The notes beneath the pieces are model-generated. The model ran no database searches. It was not told the origin of the DNA and saw only the letters and a program-made list of their open reading frames with translations. From JAUIAI01 sp045106815 (GTDB lineage: Bacteria > Pseudomonadota > Gammaproteobacteria > Burkholderiales > Burkholderiaceae_E), in NCBI GenBank assembly GCA_045106815.1, contig JBGCFG010000023.1, positions 1 to 64,000 on the forward strand: a DNA stretch of 64,000 bases, read 5' to 3'. The position numbers and the translations under genes are program-made. Numbering within the stretch: position 1 is the stretch's first letter; each line of letters starts with the position of its first letter. This document shows, one piece after another, positions 34,019 through 43,372 of the stretch.

Positions 34019-34345
34019 TCAGGACTTGGCCTGGTCGGTAAGCATTGATTTTTTGGGCTCTTTCTTGCGGAACATTTCGAGCATGCGGCGGGTGACTAAG
34101 AATCCGCCAAACACGTTGACCGCAGCAAGCGCGACAGCCAGCACCCCCATGGTTTTAGCCAGCAGGCCGGTGGTCATGGCGGCCGCGAGCATCGCACCGA
34201 CGATGATGATGGCTGAGATGGCATTGGTGACGGCCATCAAGGGGGTATGAAGAGCTGCCGTTACGTTCCAGACCACGTGGTAACCCACATATATGGCCAG
34301 CACGAAGATGATCAGGTTAATAACGGTTGGGCTGATCGCTTCCAT
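34019..34345 (-). CDS. pntAB: NAD(P) transhydrogenase subunit alpha part 2 (PntAB)
   Basis: A 108-residue membrane subunit with about three or four helices. The motif HTPLMAVTNAISAIIIVGAM is the conserved region of domain II of the alpha subunit. In this genome the alpha subunit is split into two genes (PntAA and PntAB). The ATG has GGGAG upstream. It lies between the cytosolic alpha subunit and the beta subunit. Confidence 0.94.
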   Translation of the reverse strand: MEAISPTVINLIIFVLAIYVGYHVVWNVTAALHTPLMAVTNAISAIIIVGAMLAAAMTTGLLAKTMGVLAVALAAVNVFGGFLVTRRMLEMFRKKEPKKSMLTDQAKS

Positions 34346-34431
34346 GAAGGGTTTCTCCCGGTGTTGCTATCGGTTCAGTGACTGGCCTGAGCCAGATCGA
34401 AAATGGGCGCCGGCCCATCAACAGTGAACGG

Positions 34432-35556
34432 TTATTCGTCTTTGTCGTGCATGAGCTTACCGTTGCCCGTCATCATGCAGGCTTTAACGATATCGTCCTC
34501 AAGATCGATACTGACGTTACCTTCCTTGTCGATAATGAGCTTAAGGAAGTCGATCACGTTGCGCGCATAGAGTGCCGACGCGTCCGCTGGCACCAGCGCC
34601 GGCAGGTTGGTTGGGCCCAGAATATGAACGCCATGCTTCTCAACATGTTGATCCGGCGCTGATAGTTCGCAGTTGCCTCCCTGCCCAGCAGCCATATCAA
34701 CAATGACGGAGCCAGGTTTCATGGATTGCACCATCTGGCGGCTGATCAACATGGGCGCCTTACGCCCAGGAATTAGCGCTGTCGTGATCACGATATCTGC
34801 CATTGCGAGTCGCTTGGCCACCTCGATTGCCTGGCGGTCCATCCAGCTCTTGGGCATGGGACGGGCGTAGCCGCCAACACCCTGAGCAATCTCGCGCTCT
34901 TCCTCGGTCTCGTAGGGGACCTCAATATACTTGGCACCCAGCGATTCCACCTGCTCTTGCACGGCCGGCCTGACGTCAGAGACTTCAACGATGGCGCCGA
35001 GTCGCTTGGCGGTTGCAATGGCCTGGAGGCCGGCAACACCCGCGCCAAGTATCACCGTGCGCGCAGCCTTGACCGTGCCGGCGGCTGTCATCAGCATCGG
35101 CATCAGTTTGGGGTAGGCATTTGCGGCCACCATGACGGCCTTGTATCCGCCCAGGTTTGCCTGCGACGACAGCACATCAAGGCTTTGCGCCCGAGTCGTA
35201 CGCGGCGCCGCCTCCAGCGCGAACGAGATCAAATTGCGCCGTGCCAGACGGCCCAGACCTTCTCGATCGAAGGGGTCCAGCATGCCGATGAGGAGCGCGC
35301 CTTCGTGAATGAGCCGTATTTCTTCAGGGTCAGGGGCTCTGACCTTGAAGATGATCTGTGCGCCAAATGCCTCTTCGCGGGTGCCAATTTTTGCACCGGC
35401 CTCGGTATAGGCCGCATCCACCTGGCCAGCGGCGACTCCGGCGCCACTCTCAATGGTGACCGAGTGGCCTTGCTTGACCAGTTTTGTGACAGTTTCTGCA
35501 GTCGCCGCCACCCGGGTCTCGCCAGGGCGCGTTTCGGCCGGAACGCCGATGTGCAT
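34432..35556 (-). CDS. pntAA: NAD(P) transhydrogenase subunit alpha part 1 (PntAA)
   Basis: A 374-residue cytosolic NAD-binding subunit, the alanine dehydrogenase/PNT fold. The N-terminus is MHIGVPAETRPGETRVA, the Rossmann loop VILGAGVAGLQAIATAKRLGA, and the later motifs VITTALIPGRKAPMLI and VIVDMAAGQGGNCE are characteristic. I start at the ATG at 35556, preceded by GGGGGA; the frame extends to a TTG at 35580. It is the first gene of the pnt operon and is divergent from nudJ; the 252-nt space between contains an imperfect palindrome. Confidence 0.96.
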   Translation of the reverse strand: MHIGVPAETRPGETRVAATAETVTKLVKQGHSVTIESGAGVAAGQVDAAYTEAGAKIGTREEAFGAQIIFKVRAPDPEEIRLIHEGALLIGMLDPFDREGLGRLARRNLISFALEAAPRTTRAQSLDVLSSQANLGGYKAVMVAANAYPKLMPMLMTAAGTVKAARTVILGAGVAGLQAIATAKRLGAIVEVSDVRPAVQEQVESLGAKYIEVPYETEEEREIAQGVGGYARPMPKSWMDRQAIEVAKRLAMADIVITTALIPGRKAPMLISRQMVQSMKPGSVIVDMAAGQGGNCELSAPDQHVEKHGVHILGPTNLPALVPADASALYARNVIDFLKLIIDKEGNVSIDLEDDIVKACMMTGNGKLMHDKDE

Positions 35557-35716
35557 GGATTCCCCCTCAGATTTGCTCAAATTCGCTCAGCTTCGTATGT
35601 GTTTGAGTACGTGCGGTCATGTCTGAAAGTCAGGGCAGTACCGGCATCAGTATTGTCGGGTGCGCGCCCGACGCCGGCTTGCGCTGGCTCAAAACAGCCA
35701 CTAAAAGGTTAATTAT

Positions 35717-35729
35717 GCGTCAATGACGC
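35717..35729. promoter_or_regulatory. short palindrome between pntAA and nudJ
   Basis: GCGTCA-A-TGACGC is symmetrical with one central base. It lies in the 35557-35808 divergent region and may be an operator for either side. Nothing else is apparent there apart from a TAGAAT (35761-35766) that could be a minus-10 element for nudJ. Confidence 0.35.
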
Positions 35730-35808
35730 GAGATCTTCTTATTACTCTGTTCTGAGCGCCTAGAATGAGGTCTTTGTCAGGGCGCATCGGCGCCCTTTGA
35801 AGTGCCAG

Positions 35809-36285
35809 ATGAACCCGTTTAATCCTAAAGTCACGGCCGCTGCGGTTATCGAGCGGCAGGGGCGCTACTTACTGGTCCGCGAGCATACTCCGGACGGCAT
35901 CCGACTCAACCAGCCCGCCGGGCACCTCGATCCGTTCGAGTCGCTTGAACAGGCCGCTGCCCGCGAAACACTTGAAGAAACCGGTTGGGTAGTTGAGCCG
36001 GTTGGCCTGGTCGGCATGTACCTCTCCAGGTACCAGTCGCAAGACCGGGAAACGGATGTGACGTATTTGCGATTCACGTTTGTCTGTCGAGCGCTAAGCC
36101 ATCAAGCCGAACGCACGCTTGATGACGGCATTATCGAGGCGCTCTGGCTCAGCCCGGAAGAAATCCGTCAGCGGGTAAGCGAGCATCGAAGCCCGCAGGT
36201 GTTGCAAAGCCTTGAAGATCATCTGGCTGGCAACTGCTACCCACTCAATTGCATCACGACCGATCCACGATGTCTGCAAGCCTGA
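35809..36285 (+). CDS. nudJ: NUDIX phosphatase NudJ
   Basis: A 158-residue NUDIX hydrolase. The NUDIX box is GHLDPFESLEQAAARETLEETGW (Gx5Ex7REUxEExGU) at about residues 34-56. In E. coli NudJ dephosphorylates thiamine pyrophosphate precursors and nucleotides. The start is the ATG at 35809; the frame extends to a TTG at 35797. It lies 3 nt before mnmA, the same arrangement as in E. coli, and this strongly supports the assignment. Confidence 0.92.
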   Translation: MNPFNPKVTAAAVIERQGRYLLVREHTPDGIRLNQPAGHLDPFESLEQAAARETLEETGWVVEPVGLVGMYLSRYQSQDRETDVTYLRFTFVCRALSHQAERTLDDGIIEALWLSPEEIRQRVSEHRSPQVLQSLEDHLAGNCYPLNCITTDPRCLQA

Positions 36286-36288
36286 CCA

Positions 36289-37422
36289 ATGCCTGACTCT
36301 GCCCATCAACTCAACACTACGCTGGAACCTGCCGCACTTACCGGACAGACAGTCGCCGGCCGGGTGGTTGTCGGGCTTTCAGGTGGGGTTGATTCATCGG
36401 TTGCAGCGTGGATGCTTAAGCAACAGGGCTATGAGGTCATCGGCCTGTTCATGAAAAACTGGGAAGACGATGACGATGATGAATACTGTTCTACCCGGCA
36501 AGACTGGGTAGATGCCGCCAGCGTCGCTGATGTCATCGGTATCGAAATTGAAGCGGTGAATTTCGCCGAGGAATATCGCGAGCGGGTGTTTGCCGACTTT
36601 CTGCGCGAATACTCTGCTGGCCGAACGCCCAATCCGGATGTGCTTTGCAACGCCGAAATCAAATTCAAGGCTTTCCTGGACTTCGCGATGAAGATGGGTG
36701 CCGAGCAAATTGCAACCGGGCACTATGCCAAGGTAGGGTGTGAGCCGGCGAGCCTGATGCGCGGCCATGATGTTTCTAAAGACCAGAGTTACTTCCTGCA
36801 CCGTCTCACTCAGGATCAACTGCAGCGGGTCATGTTTCCGCTTGGCGAACTACCCAAGGTCAAAGTGAGAGAGATGGCTGCTGACATCGGGTTGGCCAAT
36901 GCCCGTAAGAAAGATTCCACCGGCATTTGTTTCATTGGCGAGCGGCCGTTTCGGGCGTTTCTGAATCGCTATCTACCCACCAAGCCAGGGCCTATGACAA
37001 CGCCAGACGGTGCGGTGGTCGGTGAACATGTTGGACTGGCGTTTTACACCCTCGGTCAGCGCCGGGGCATCGGCCTGGGGGGGCGCGCCGATGCGGGAGG
37101 CGAGCCCTGGTATGTGCTGGCCAAAGACATGGCGAGCAATACGCTCATCGTCGGTCAGGGGCATGATCATCCTCGCCTGCAATCAACACAGGTCGCCGTG
37201 GATCAAATGCACTGGATTGCCGGCCGTGCGCCAGCCGGGCCGCTTACGGCCAAAACGCGTTATCGTCAGGCCGATGCGGCATGCCGACTTGTTTCAGAAA
37301 GCGGCGATGATGCTGTGTTCGAATTTGACGCGCCGCAGTGGGCGGTGACGCCGGGCCAAAGCCTGGTGGTTTATCAGGGGGAGCGGTGTCTTGGCGGTGG
37401 GTTTATCGTGAGCGCGCAGTGA
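36289..37422 (+). CDS. mnmA: tRNA-uridine 2-sulfurtransferase MnmA
   Basis: A 377-residue enzyme that makes 2-thiouridine at position 34 of Lys, Glu and Gln tRNAs. The PP-loop is VVGLSGGVDSSVAAWMLK (about residues 26-43). The catalytic cysteines lie in TPNPDVLCNAEIKFKAF and KKDSTGICFIGERPFRAFL. The inserted motif MKNWEDDDDDEYCS is typical. The gene ends in TGATG, overlapping the RND adaptor start. In E. coli mnmA is also followed within a few genes by purB; here the RND pump genes lie between. Confidence 0.96.
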   Translation: MPDSAHQLNTTLEPAALTGQTVAGRVVVGLSGGVDSSVAAWMLKQQGYEVIGLFMKNWEDDDDDEYCSTRQDWVDAASVADVIGIEIEAVNFAEEYRERVFADFLREYSAGRTPNPDVLCNAEIKFKAFLDFAMKMGAEQIATGHYAKVGCEPASLMRGHDVSKDQSYFLHRLTQDQLQRVMFPLGELPKVKVREMAADIGLANARKKDSTGICFIGERPFRAFLNRYLPTKPGPMTTPDGAVVGEHVGLAFYTLGQRRGIGLGGRADAGGEPWYVLAKDMASNTLIVGQGHDHPRLQSTQVAVDQMHWIAGRAPAGPLTAKTRYRQADAACRLVSESGDDAVFEFDAPQWAVTPGQSLVVYQGERCLGGGFIVSAQ

Positions 37423-38489
37423 TGGCAAAGTCTTTTGGTTTGCTGGCGGTCTGTGTAGTGTCATACCTGGTTTCAATGTCTGCTCTGCCGGCCGCTCACG
37501 CGCGACAAGCCGGGGAGCCGGCCGACGTGCGTTGGCAGCCCGCGAGTGAGTTGTTCGTTTACCCCCGCCGTGAAGCGTCGGCAACCGTCGTGGCGCGTAA
37601 TGAAAGTCAAATCTCGGCTGAGTTGGCTGCCGTTATTAAGCGCATCCCGGTTGATGTCGGTGAGTCGGTGAAAGCCGGTGATGTGCTGGCGGTGCTTGAC
37701 GAAACAGATGCGCAATTGAGCCTGTCCCAGGTTCAGGCGCAACGCAACGGGCTGCAGGCTCGCCTTCGTTTGGCCCGCGACCAACTCAAGCGAGCACGCG
37801 AGCTCAAAACGAACAATTTTGTTTCGGCGGACACCGTGAGCCAGAGAACGGCAGAAGTGGTGAGTTTGCGCGCCGAGTTGTCTGCGGTGGATGCGCAAGT
37901 GGCTATTGCCGAAAGTCGGCTGGGCAAAACCACGCTGCGCGCTCCCTACGATGCTGTCGTGAGCCTGCGCCAGGCGCAACTAGGCGAATTGACCGCGCCG
38001 GGAGCGGTGCTGTTTTCGCTCGTAGAGCAGGGCGGTGAAAGGGTCGCAGCCCAGGTGCCGGGGCTGCTCGCCCGCAGCATAGAGCGCCGCCCACCCGCGA
38101 GGTTTTTATTTGTTAGTGACGATATTGAAGTACCAGTTCGCCTGACCTTGTTGTCTCCTGTTATTACCCGTGCCAGCCGAACCCGCGAGGCACGTTTTGC
38201 GTTTGTAGAAGAGGCTTTGGCGCCTGGCATGGAAGGGCGCATTGTCTGGCCAGATGGTGGCGCGCATCTGCCCGCCGGGGTCATCGTTCAGCGCAATGGT
38301 GAGTTAGGGGTATTTACGGTTGATAGTGATACCGCTCGGTTTACACCTATCCCAGGCGCTCGCGAAGGGCGTCCGGCTCTGACCGACCTACCACCCGAGA
38401 CGCCCATCATCATGCGCGGCCAGGCACGCTTGCAAGCAGGCGATCCGGTCAACGCGAAGCAGCTTGATGCTGCTGGCAGCGCTCGCTAA
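37422..38489 (+). CDS. RND efflux periplasmic adaptor (membrane fusion protein)
   Basis: A 355-residue HlyD/AcrA-type adaptor. A signal peptide spans about residues 1-28. Residues 50-95 form a lipoyl-like half (AELAAVIKRIPVDVGESVKAGDVLAVLDETDAQL), followed by a helical hairpin and the second half (TTLRAPYDAVVSLRQAQLGELTAPGAVLFSL). I start at the ATG at 37422, overlapping the MnmA stop. The pump follows 9 nt later. An outer-membrane TolC-type partner is not in this region and may be shared from elsewhere. Confidence 0.9.
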   Translation: MAKSFGLLAVCVVSYLVSMSALPAAHARQAGEPADVRWQPASELFVYPRREASATVVARNESQISAELAAVIKRIPVDVGESVKAGDVLAVLDETDAQLSLSQVQAQRNGLQARLRLARDQLKRARELKTNNFVSADTVSQRTAEVVSLRAELSAVDAQVAIAESRLGKTTLRAPYDAVVSLRQAQLGELTAPGAVLFSLVEQGGERVAAQVPGLLARSIERRPPARFLFVSDDIEVPVRLTLLSPVITRASRTREARFAFVEEALAPGMEGRIVWPDGGAHLPAGVIVQRNGELGVFTVDSDTARFTPIPGAREGRPALTDLPPETPIIMRGQARLQAGDPVNAKQLDAAGSAR

Positions 38490-38498
38490 CGCCTGCCG

Positions 38499-41400
38499 AT
38501 GGGATTTATCGAAACACTGCTGCGCAACCACCCGCTGGCAAATATCCTCTTTGCACTAGTACTAATACTGGGATCGGCAAGTTATTTGATGCTGCCCAGA
38601 GAACAAGACCCGGAGATCAGTTTTAACTGGGTCAACGTCACCACGGTGTTGCCTGGCGCATCAGCAGAAGATGTTGAACGACTCATTACGAACCCTCTAG
38701 AAGATGCCATCAAGGGCGTCTCTGATCTGCGATTCGTTACCTCCAACTCCCGCGAAAGTGTTTCAACCATGTTGATTCGCTTTCAGGAGATTGATCAGCG
38801 TACTTTCGACAAACGCATTAGCGATCTGCGTCGTGCGATTCAGAACGAGGCCTCTGCCGAATTGCCGGAAGAGGCCGGTGATCCGCTCATTGTCGAACTC
38901 ACCACCAGCAATGGTTTCCCAACGGCGATCGTGATTTTGCAGGGGCAGGCCGATGACGAATCTTTACGTGAGAACAGCCGCCTGATTCAGGGCGACCTCG
39001 AGCGTATTAGCGGTGTCGACAATGTGATTGCACTAGGCTTGCGTGACCCGGAGCTTCGCATTCGATTCGATCCAGCCCGGCTGGCTGCGCGCGGCCTGAC
39101 CCCAACCGATCTGGCAGATGGCATTCGTGCCTGGTTTCGCGATGTTTCCGCCGGCTCAGTGGTGGCCGGTCAGGGGGAGTGGCTTGTCCGCCTATCCGGA
39201 CAAAGTACTGATCTTGATCAGATTGCCAATATTCCGATTACCAGTCGCTCGGGCGCCAGTTCCCTCGTGGGCGATGTGGCATTGGTTGAGCGAACCCGCA
39301 GCGATATTGAACAGATCACCCGGGTGGATGGGCAGCCGGCTGTTACCTTGTCGATCAACAAGAAAAGCAAGACCAATACGCTCGACCTGGTCGCCCGCAT
39401 CAATGACTATATTGATGAGACCAACCCGCGCCTGGCGCCCATTGGTCTGCGTTTGTCAGTGGGTGATGATCAGACAGTCCCTACCCGCAAAGCCTTAAGC
39501 GTCATGCAAACCAATGCACTTCAAGGCTTGCTTATGGTGGTGCTGGTGTGCTTTGTGTTTCTGGGCTGGAAAGTAGCCTTGTTGGTGGGCATCGGGATTC
39601 CCTTCTCACTCGCAGGCACCTTTGGCGTGTTGTATGCCACCGGCTTTACCTTGAATGTGTCGGTGTTGCTCGCGACGGTTATTTCGCTGGGGATGATCGT
39701 TGATGATGCGGTTGTGGTGGTCGAGTCCATCTACTACCGTATTGCTCGTGGACAAGACACGTTCAGAGCCTGTGTCGAAGGTCTGGCTGAAGTCTGGCGG
39801 CCGGTGCTGTCATCAGTGGCGACAACCATGGCGGCATTCCTACCACTGATGCTGTTGCCGGGCATTGTGGGCAAGTTTATGTTTGTTATCCCGTTTGTCG
39901 TTTCGCTCGCCTTGCTGATTTCATTGGTTGAAGCATTCTGGATGCTGCCAACGCATATTCATGCGTCGGGCCTCAAACTGAATACCAATAGTAAGAAGCG
40001 CCACTGGCGAGCAGGTTTCAATCGAAAGCTACGTCTTGTTTACGGCAAGGCGCTGGTTAAGGCATTGCGTCATCCGATCATTACGCTGGTGCTTGTGGCT
40101 GGGTTGTTAGCGGGGGCAGTGGGCGCCTTCGTCACCGGGCAGGTGAAGATTCAATTTTTTGCGTTCGATTCGCTACGAATCTATTACCTGCACCTGGATA
40201 TGCCGCCGGCAGCCACCATAGAAGACACCGCAAATGAATTGGCGCGATTCGAGAAAATCGTCAAGCGTAATTTGGGCGACGATGAAGTGCGTACTGTCAT
40301 TGCCCAGTCGGGCCTGAAGTTCACCGAGACGGGGCCGGTTTATGGCGATGGCTATGGTCAATTGATTATTTCACTCAAAGCGCAGGCGGAAGGCGGCCGA
40401 ACGGTCGCCGAGATCGTGGAAGGTATGCGCGGCGAAGTGGAGAGCCTTGACACACCGGGCGAGGTGTCTTTCCTGCAATTGTCTGGCGGGCCGCCTCGCT
40501 CAAAACCCATTAGCGTCAAAGTGCGGGGAGATGACTACAACGAGCTTCAGGCTGCTGTCGTCGAGCTGAAAAATATCGTCACGCAAATAGAAGGGACTGT
40601 CGATGTCACGGACGATGATGTACCGGGCCGCCCCGAGCTAAGTCTTAAACTACGTAGTGATGCGTTGCGGCGTGCCGGCCTGGATGCCGCGACGATGGCA
40701 CGCATTATTCGCCTCACGATTGATGGCGAAGTGGTGTCTGTCATGCGTAGTGAGGGCAACCGGATTGAGATGCGGGTCCAGGCTCGGCAGGTTCAGCGCG
40801 ATGATATTGTCGCGATCATGCAAACCCCCATTGCATTGCCCGCTGTCAATGGTGCTGCAAGCCAGGTCACAACATTGGGCGCGCTGGCTGACTTTGAACT
40901 GCGCAAGAGTCGGGCAATGGTTCGGCACTACAATCTGCGGCGCAGCATTGTCGTCGAAGGAAACCTGGTAGTTGATAGCGAAGGTGAGCAGGCGCTCAGT
41001 ACGACCGAAGTTAATCAGATCATTGAAAAAGAGTGGGCAAAAGTGGCGATTGACCATCCACGGGTGAATCTTGAGTTCGGCGGTGAGCTCGAAGATGTCA
41101 ATGAGTCGCTCGAAGCGATGTTCGTTTTATTCCCGATGGGTGTTGGCCTGATCTACCTCATCCTGGCGGCACAGTTTCGGAGTTACTTTCAGCCTTTTCT
41201 CATGATTGCAACCGTGCCACTGGCGTTTGCGGGTGTCACGATCGGCCTGGTGGTAAGTGGAAATCCTCTATCGCTGTTCACGATGTATGGGGTGATCGCA
41301 CTCGTGGGCATTGCGGTTAACTCTGCCATTGTGCTGACGGATTCAATGAACAAACGGTTGCGTCGAGGCTGGCCCGTGATGCACGCTGTTGTGTGGGCAG

Positions 41401-41645
41401 GCCGCAGGCGTGTCGTGCCAGTCATGATTACGAGTCTGACCACGATTGCGGGCTTGTTTTCACTGGCAATTGGTTTGGGGGGTAAGTCACTGCTGTGGGG
41501 GCCAATTGCTTCCTCGATTGTGTGGGGGCTGGGCGTGGCAACACTATTGACGCTATTTGTGGTGCCGCTTTTATATGCGTGTTTCATGAGGCCGGTTAAG
41601 CCCGAAGCTCGGCAAGCCTCTGCTTTACAGGATCAATTTGCATGA
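38499..41645 (+). CDS. RND multidrug efflux transporter, inner-membrane pump (AcrB family)
   Basis: A 1048-residue AcrB-family pump with the normal twelve-helix layout and two large periplasmic loops. The proton-relay aspartates are in helix 4 (LGMIVDDAVVVVESIYY). The start MGFIETLLRNHPLANILFALV, MLPREQDPEISFNWVNVTTVLPGAS and the C-terminal NSAIVLTD and RVVPVMITSLTTIAGLFSLA also fit. It works with the adaptor encoded 9 nt upstream. The substrate is unknown. It ends 13 nt before the ATG of the FMN-protein gene. Confidence 0.94.
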   Translation: MGFIETLLRNHPLANILFALVLILGSASYLMLPREQDPEISFNWVNVTTVLPGASAEDVERLITNPLEDAIKGVSDLRFVTSNSRESVSTMLIRFQEIDQRTFDKRISDLRRAIQNEASAELPEEAGDPLIVELTTSNGFPTAIVILQGQADDESLRENSRLIQGDLERISGVDNVIALGLRDPELRIRFDPARLAARGLTPTDLADGIRAWFRDVSAGSVVAGQGEWLVRLSGQSTDLDQIANIPITSRSGASSLVGDVALVERTRSDIEQITRVDGQPAVTLSINKKSKTNTLDLVARINDYIDETNPRLAPIGLRLSVGDDQTVPTRKALSVMQTNALQGLLMVVLVCFVFLGWKVALLVGIGIPFSLAGTFGVLYATGFTLNVSVLLATVISLGMIVDDAVVVVESIYYRIARGQDTFRACVEGLAEVWRPVLSSVATTMAAFLPLMLLPGIVGKFMFVIPFVVSLALLISLVEAFWMLPTHIHASGLKLNTNSKKRHWRAGFNRKLRLVYGKALVKALRHPIITLVLVAGLLAGAVGAFVTGQVKIQFFAFDSLRIYYLHLDMPPAATIEDTANELARFEKIVKRNLGDDEVRTVIAQSGLKFTETGPVYGDGYGQLIISLKAQAEGGRTVAEIVEGMRGEVESLDTPGEVSFLQLSGGPPRSKPISVKVRGDDYNELQAAVVELKNIVTQIEGTVDVTDDDVPGRPELSLKLRSDALRRAGLDAATMARIIRLTIDGEVVSVMRSEGNRIEMRVQARQVQRDDIVAIMQTPIALPAVNGAASQVTTLGALADFELRKSRAMVRHYNLRRSIVVEGNLVVDSEGEQALSTTEVNQIIEKEWAKVAIDHPRVNLEFGGELEDVNESLEAMFVLFPMGVGLIYLILAAQFRSYFQPFLMIATVPLAFAGVTIGLVVSGNPLSLFTMYGVIALVGIAVNSAIVLTDSMNKRLRRGWPVMHAVVWAGRRRVVPVMITSLTTIAGLFSLAIGLGGKSLLWGPIASSIVWGLGVATLLTLFVVPLLYACFMRPVKPEARQASALQDQFA

Positions 41646-41658
41646 GCCAGAGAGTCTG

Positions 41659-43293
41659 ATGACCGAAAAAATCCGCTTCGCCCCGCTCTTTATTGCGCTG
41701 CTGCTGACAGCCGTTTTTGTTCTATGCTGGGCGATGGGTTGGATCAGCCTCGGCTGGGGTCTCGTGGCTGGGGCGATTGCGGCTGTCGGTATTCGCGATG
41801 TCTTTCAGACTAGGCATGCAGTGTTACGGAGTTATCCGATCATCGGGCATCTGCGATACTTTTTTGAATTCATTCGGCCCGAGATCAGGCAGTACTTCAT
41901 TGAGTCAGATACGGATTCAATTCCGTTCTCGCGACAGCAAAGGGCAATCGTTTATCAGCGTGCCAAGCAAGAGTTAGATAAGCGACCGTTTGGCACGCAA
42001 CTGGACGTGTATCACCAAGGGTACGAATGGCTCAATCATTCGCTCAATCCGGTACATGTCCCCACGCATGATTTTCGCGTCATGATCGGTGACAAACCTC
42101 AGGCTAAACCGGAACTCAATCACTGCACTCAGCCCTACTCGGCATCTGTGTTCAATATCTCGGCCATGAGCTTTGGTTCGCTCTCGGCAAACGCCATCCT
42201 GTCGCTCAACCGCGGTGCGCGCGACGGTGGCTTTGCTCATGACACCGGCGAGGGCTCAATCTCCAAATATCATGAAGAGCATGGCGGCGATCTCATTTGG
42301 GAGATTGGCAGCGGCTACTTTGGCTGCCGTCACGCGGACGGCACATTCAATGAAGAACGTTTCATTGCCAATGCGTCACGCGAACAGGTCAAGATGATTG
42401 AAATCAAGTTGTCACAGGGAGCCAAGCCTGGTCATGGCGGCATGTTGCCCGGCCCCAAGGTAACGCCGGAAATTGCGGCCGCTCGTGAGGTCGAGCCTTG
42501 GAAGGACGTCATTTCGCCCTCGAGCCATTCGGCGTTTCACACGCCCATTGAACTACTTGAATTTGTCGATCGTCTTCGAGGGTTGTCTGGCGGTAAACCG
42601 GTTGGCTTCAAGCTAGCAATTGGTCATCCTTGGGAGTGGTTTGCGATTTGCAAGGCCATGACCAAGACCGGGATCACGCCAGACTTCATTGTGGTTGATG
42701 GTAAAGAAGGTGGCACAGGTGCGGCACCGGCTGAGTTCCTAGATCGGATAGGCACGCCGATGCGCGAAGCACTCGTACTTGTGAACAACACACTCGTGGG
42801 TCTGAACCTTCGCGACCGAATCAAGATCGGCGTGGCTGGTAAAATCGTGACAGCGTTTGATATTGCACGCGCCACCGCGCTCGGTGCTGATTGGTGCAAC
42901 AGTGGCCGCGGCTTTATGTTTGCGATTGGCTGTATTCAGGCCCAAGCCTGCCACACGGGTCATTGCCCAACGGGTGTCTCCACACAGGATCCCGAACGAC
43001 AAAAAGCCCTCGTTGTGAATGACAAGGCGGAGCGTGTGAAGCATTTTCATCAAAACACGCTCAAAGCGCTTGCTGAGCTCGTCGGCGCTGCCGGCTTGGG
43101 GCATCCTACGCAGCTTCGCCCTCACCATATCGTCGTGCGTACCGGGGAAGACCTGGTTCAAACGCTCGCGACGGTTTATCCGCAGATGCAACCTGGTGAG
43201 TTACTGGATGCTGAAGCTGATCCGGCTGTATTCAAACGCTTTTGGTCGATGGCTTCGGCCGAGAGCTTCGAGCCCCAACACGCCTTTAGCTAG
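41659..43293 (+). CDS. FMN-binding glutamate synthase-family protein, membrane-anchored
   Basis: A 544-residue protein. Residues 5-45 contain two membrane helices; the rest matches the central FMN-binding domain of glutamate synthase (SASVFNISAMSFGSLSANAILSLN, GEGSISKYHEEHGGDLIWEIGSGYFGCR, PGHGGMLPGPKVTPEIAAAR, VVDGKEGGTGAAPAEFLDRIG, CNSGRGFMFAIGCIQAQACHTGHCPTGV). The three cysteines after GCIQAQAC may bind an iron-sulfur cluster. It lacks the amidotransferase domain of true GltB. The start at the ATG at 41659 is preferred over a TTG at 41638. It follows the RND genes and its reaction is unknown. Confidence 0.88.
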   Translation: MTEKIRFAPLFIALLLTAVFVLCWAMGWISLGWGLVAGAIAAVGIRDVFQTRHAVLRSYPIIGHLRYFFEFIRPEIRQYFIESDTDSIPFSRQQRAIVYQRAKQELDKRPFGTQLDVYHQGYEWLNHSLNPVHVPTHDFRVMIGDKPQAKPELNHCTQPYSASVFNISAMSFGSLSANAILSLNRGARDGGFAHDTGEGSISKYHEEHGGDLIWEIGSGYFGCRHADGTFNEERFIANASREQVKMIEIKLSQGAKPGHGGMLPGPKVTPEIAAAREVEPWKDVISPSSHSAFHTPIELLEFVDRLRGLSGGKPVGFKLAIGHPWEWFAICKAMTKTGITPDFIVVDGKEGGTGAAPAEFLDRIGTPMREALVLVNNTLVGLNLRDRIKIGVAGKIVTAFDIARATALGADWCNSGRGFMFAIGCIQAQACHTGHCPTGVSTQDPERQKALVVNDKAERVKHFHQNTLKALAELVGAAGLGHPTQLRPHHIVVRTGEDLVQTLATVYPQMQPGELLDAEADPAVFKRFWSMASAESFEPQHAFS

Positions 43294-43312
43294 CAAGGCC
43301 CACATGCCTTGC
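43293..43312 (+). terminator. hairpin after the FMN-protein gene, possible terminator
   Basis: GCAAGGC-N6-GCCTTGC starts at the last base of the stop codon. There is no T-run immediately after, so it may be a weak or rho-assisted terminator. A TTGACA at 43324-43329 could be the minus-35 of a purB promoter. Confidence 0.4.
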
Positions 43313-43372
43313 CCGCGCAGTTCTTGACATCACTTTTTCGCTTACTCCTCATTCGAATTTCTAGCCAATACC

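Noticed and set aside
34957..35712. 251-residue plus-strand reading frame opposite pntAA
   Set aside because: It lies entirely opposite or beside a well-conserved gene, has no ribosome binding site and reads as a low-quality Arg/His/Cys-rich protein; it is a shadow of pntAA.
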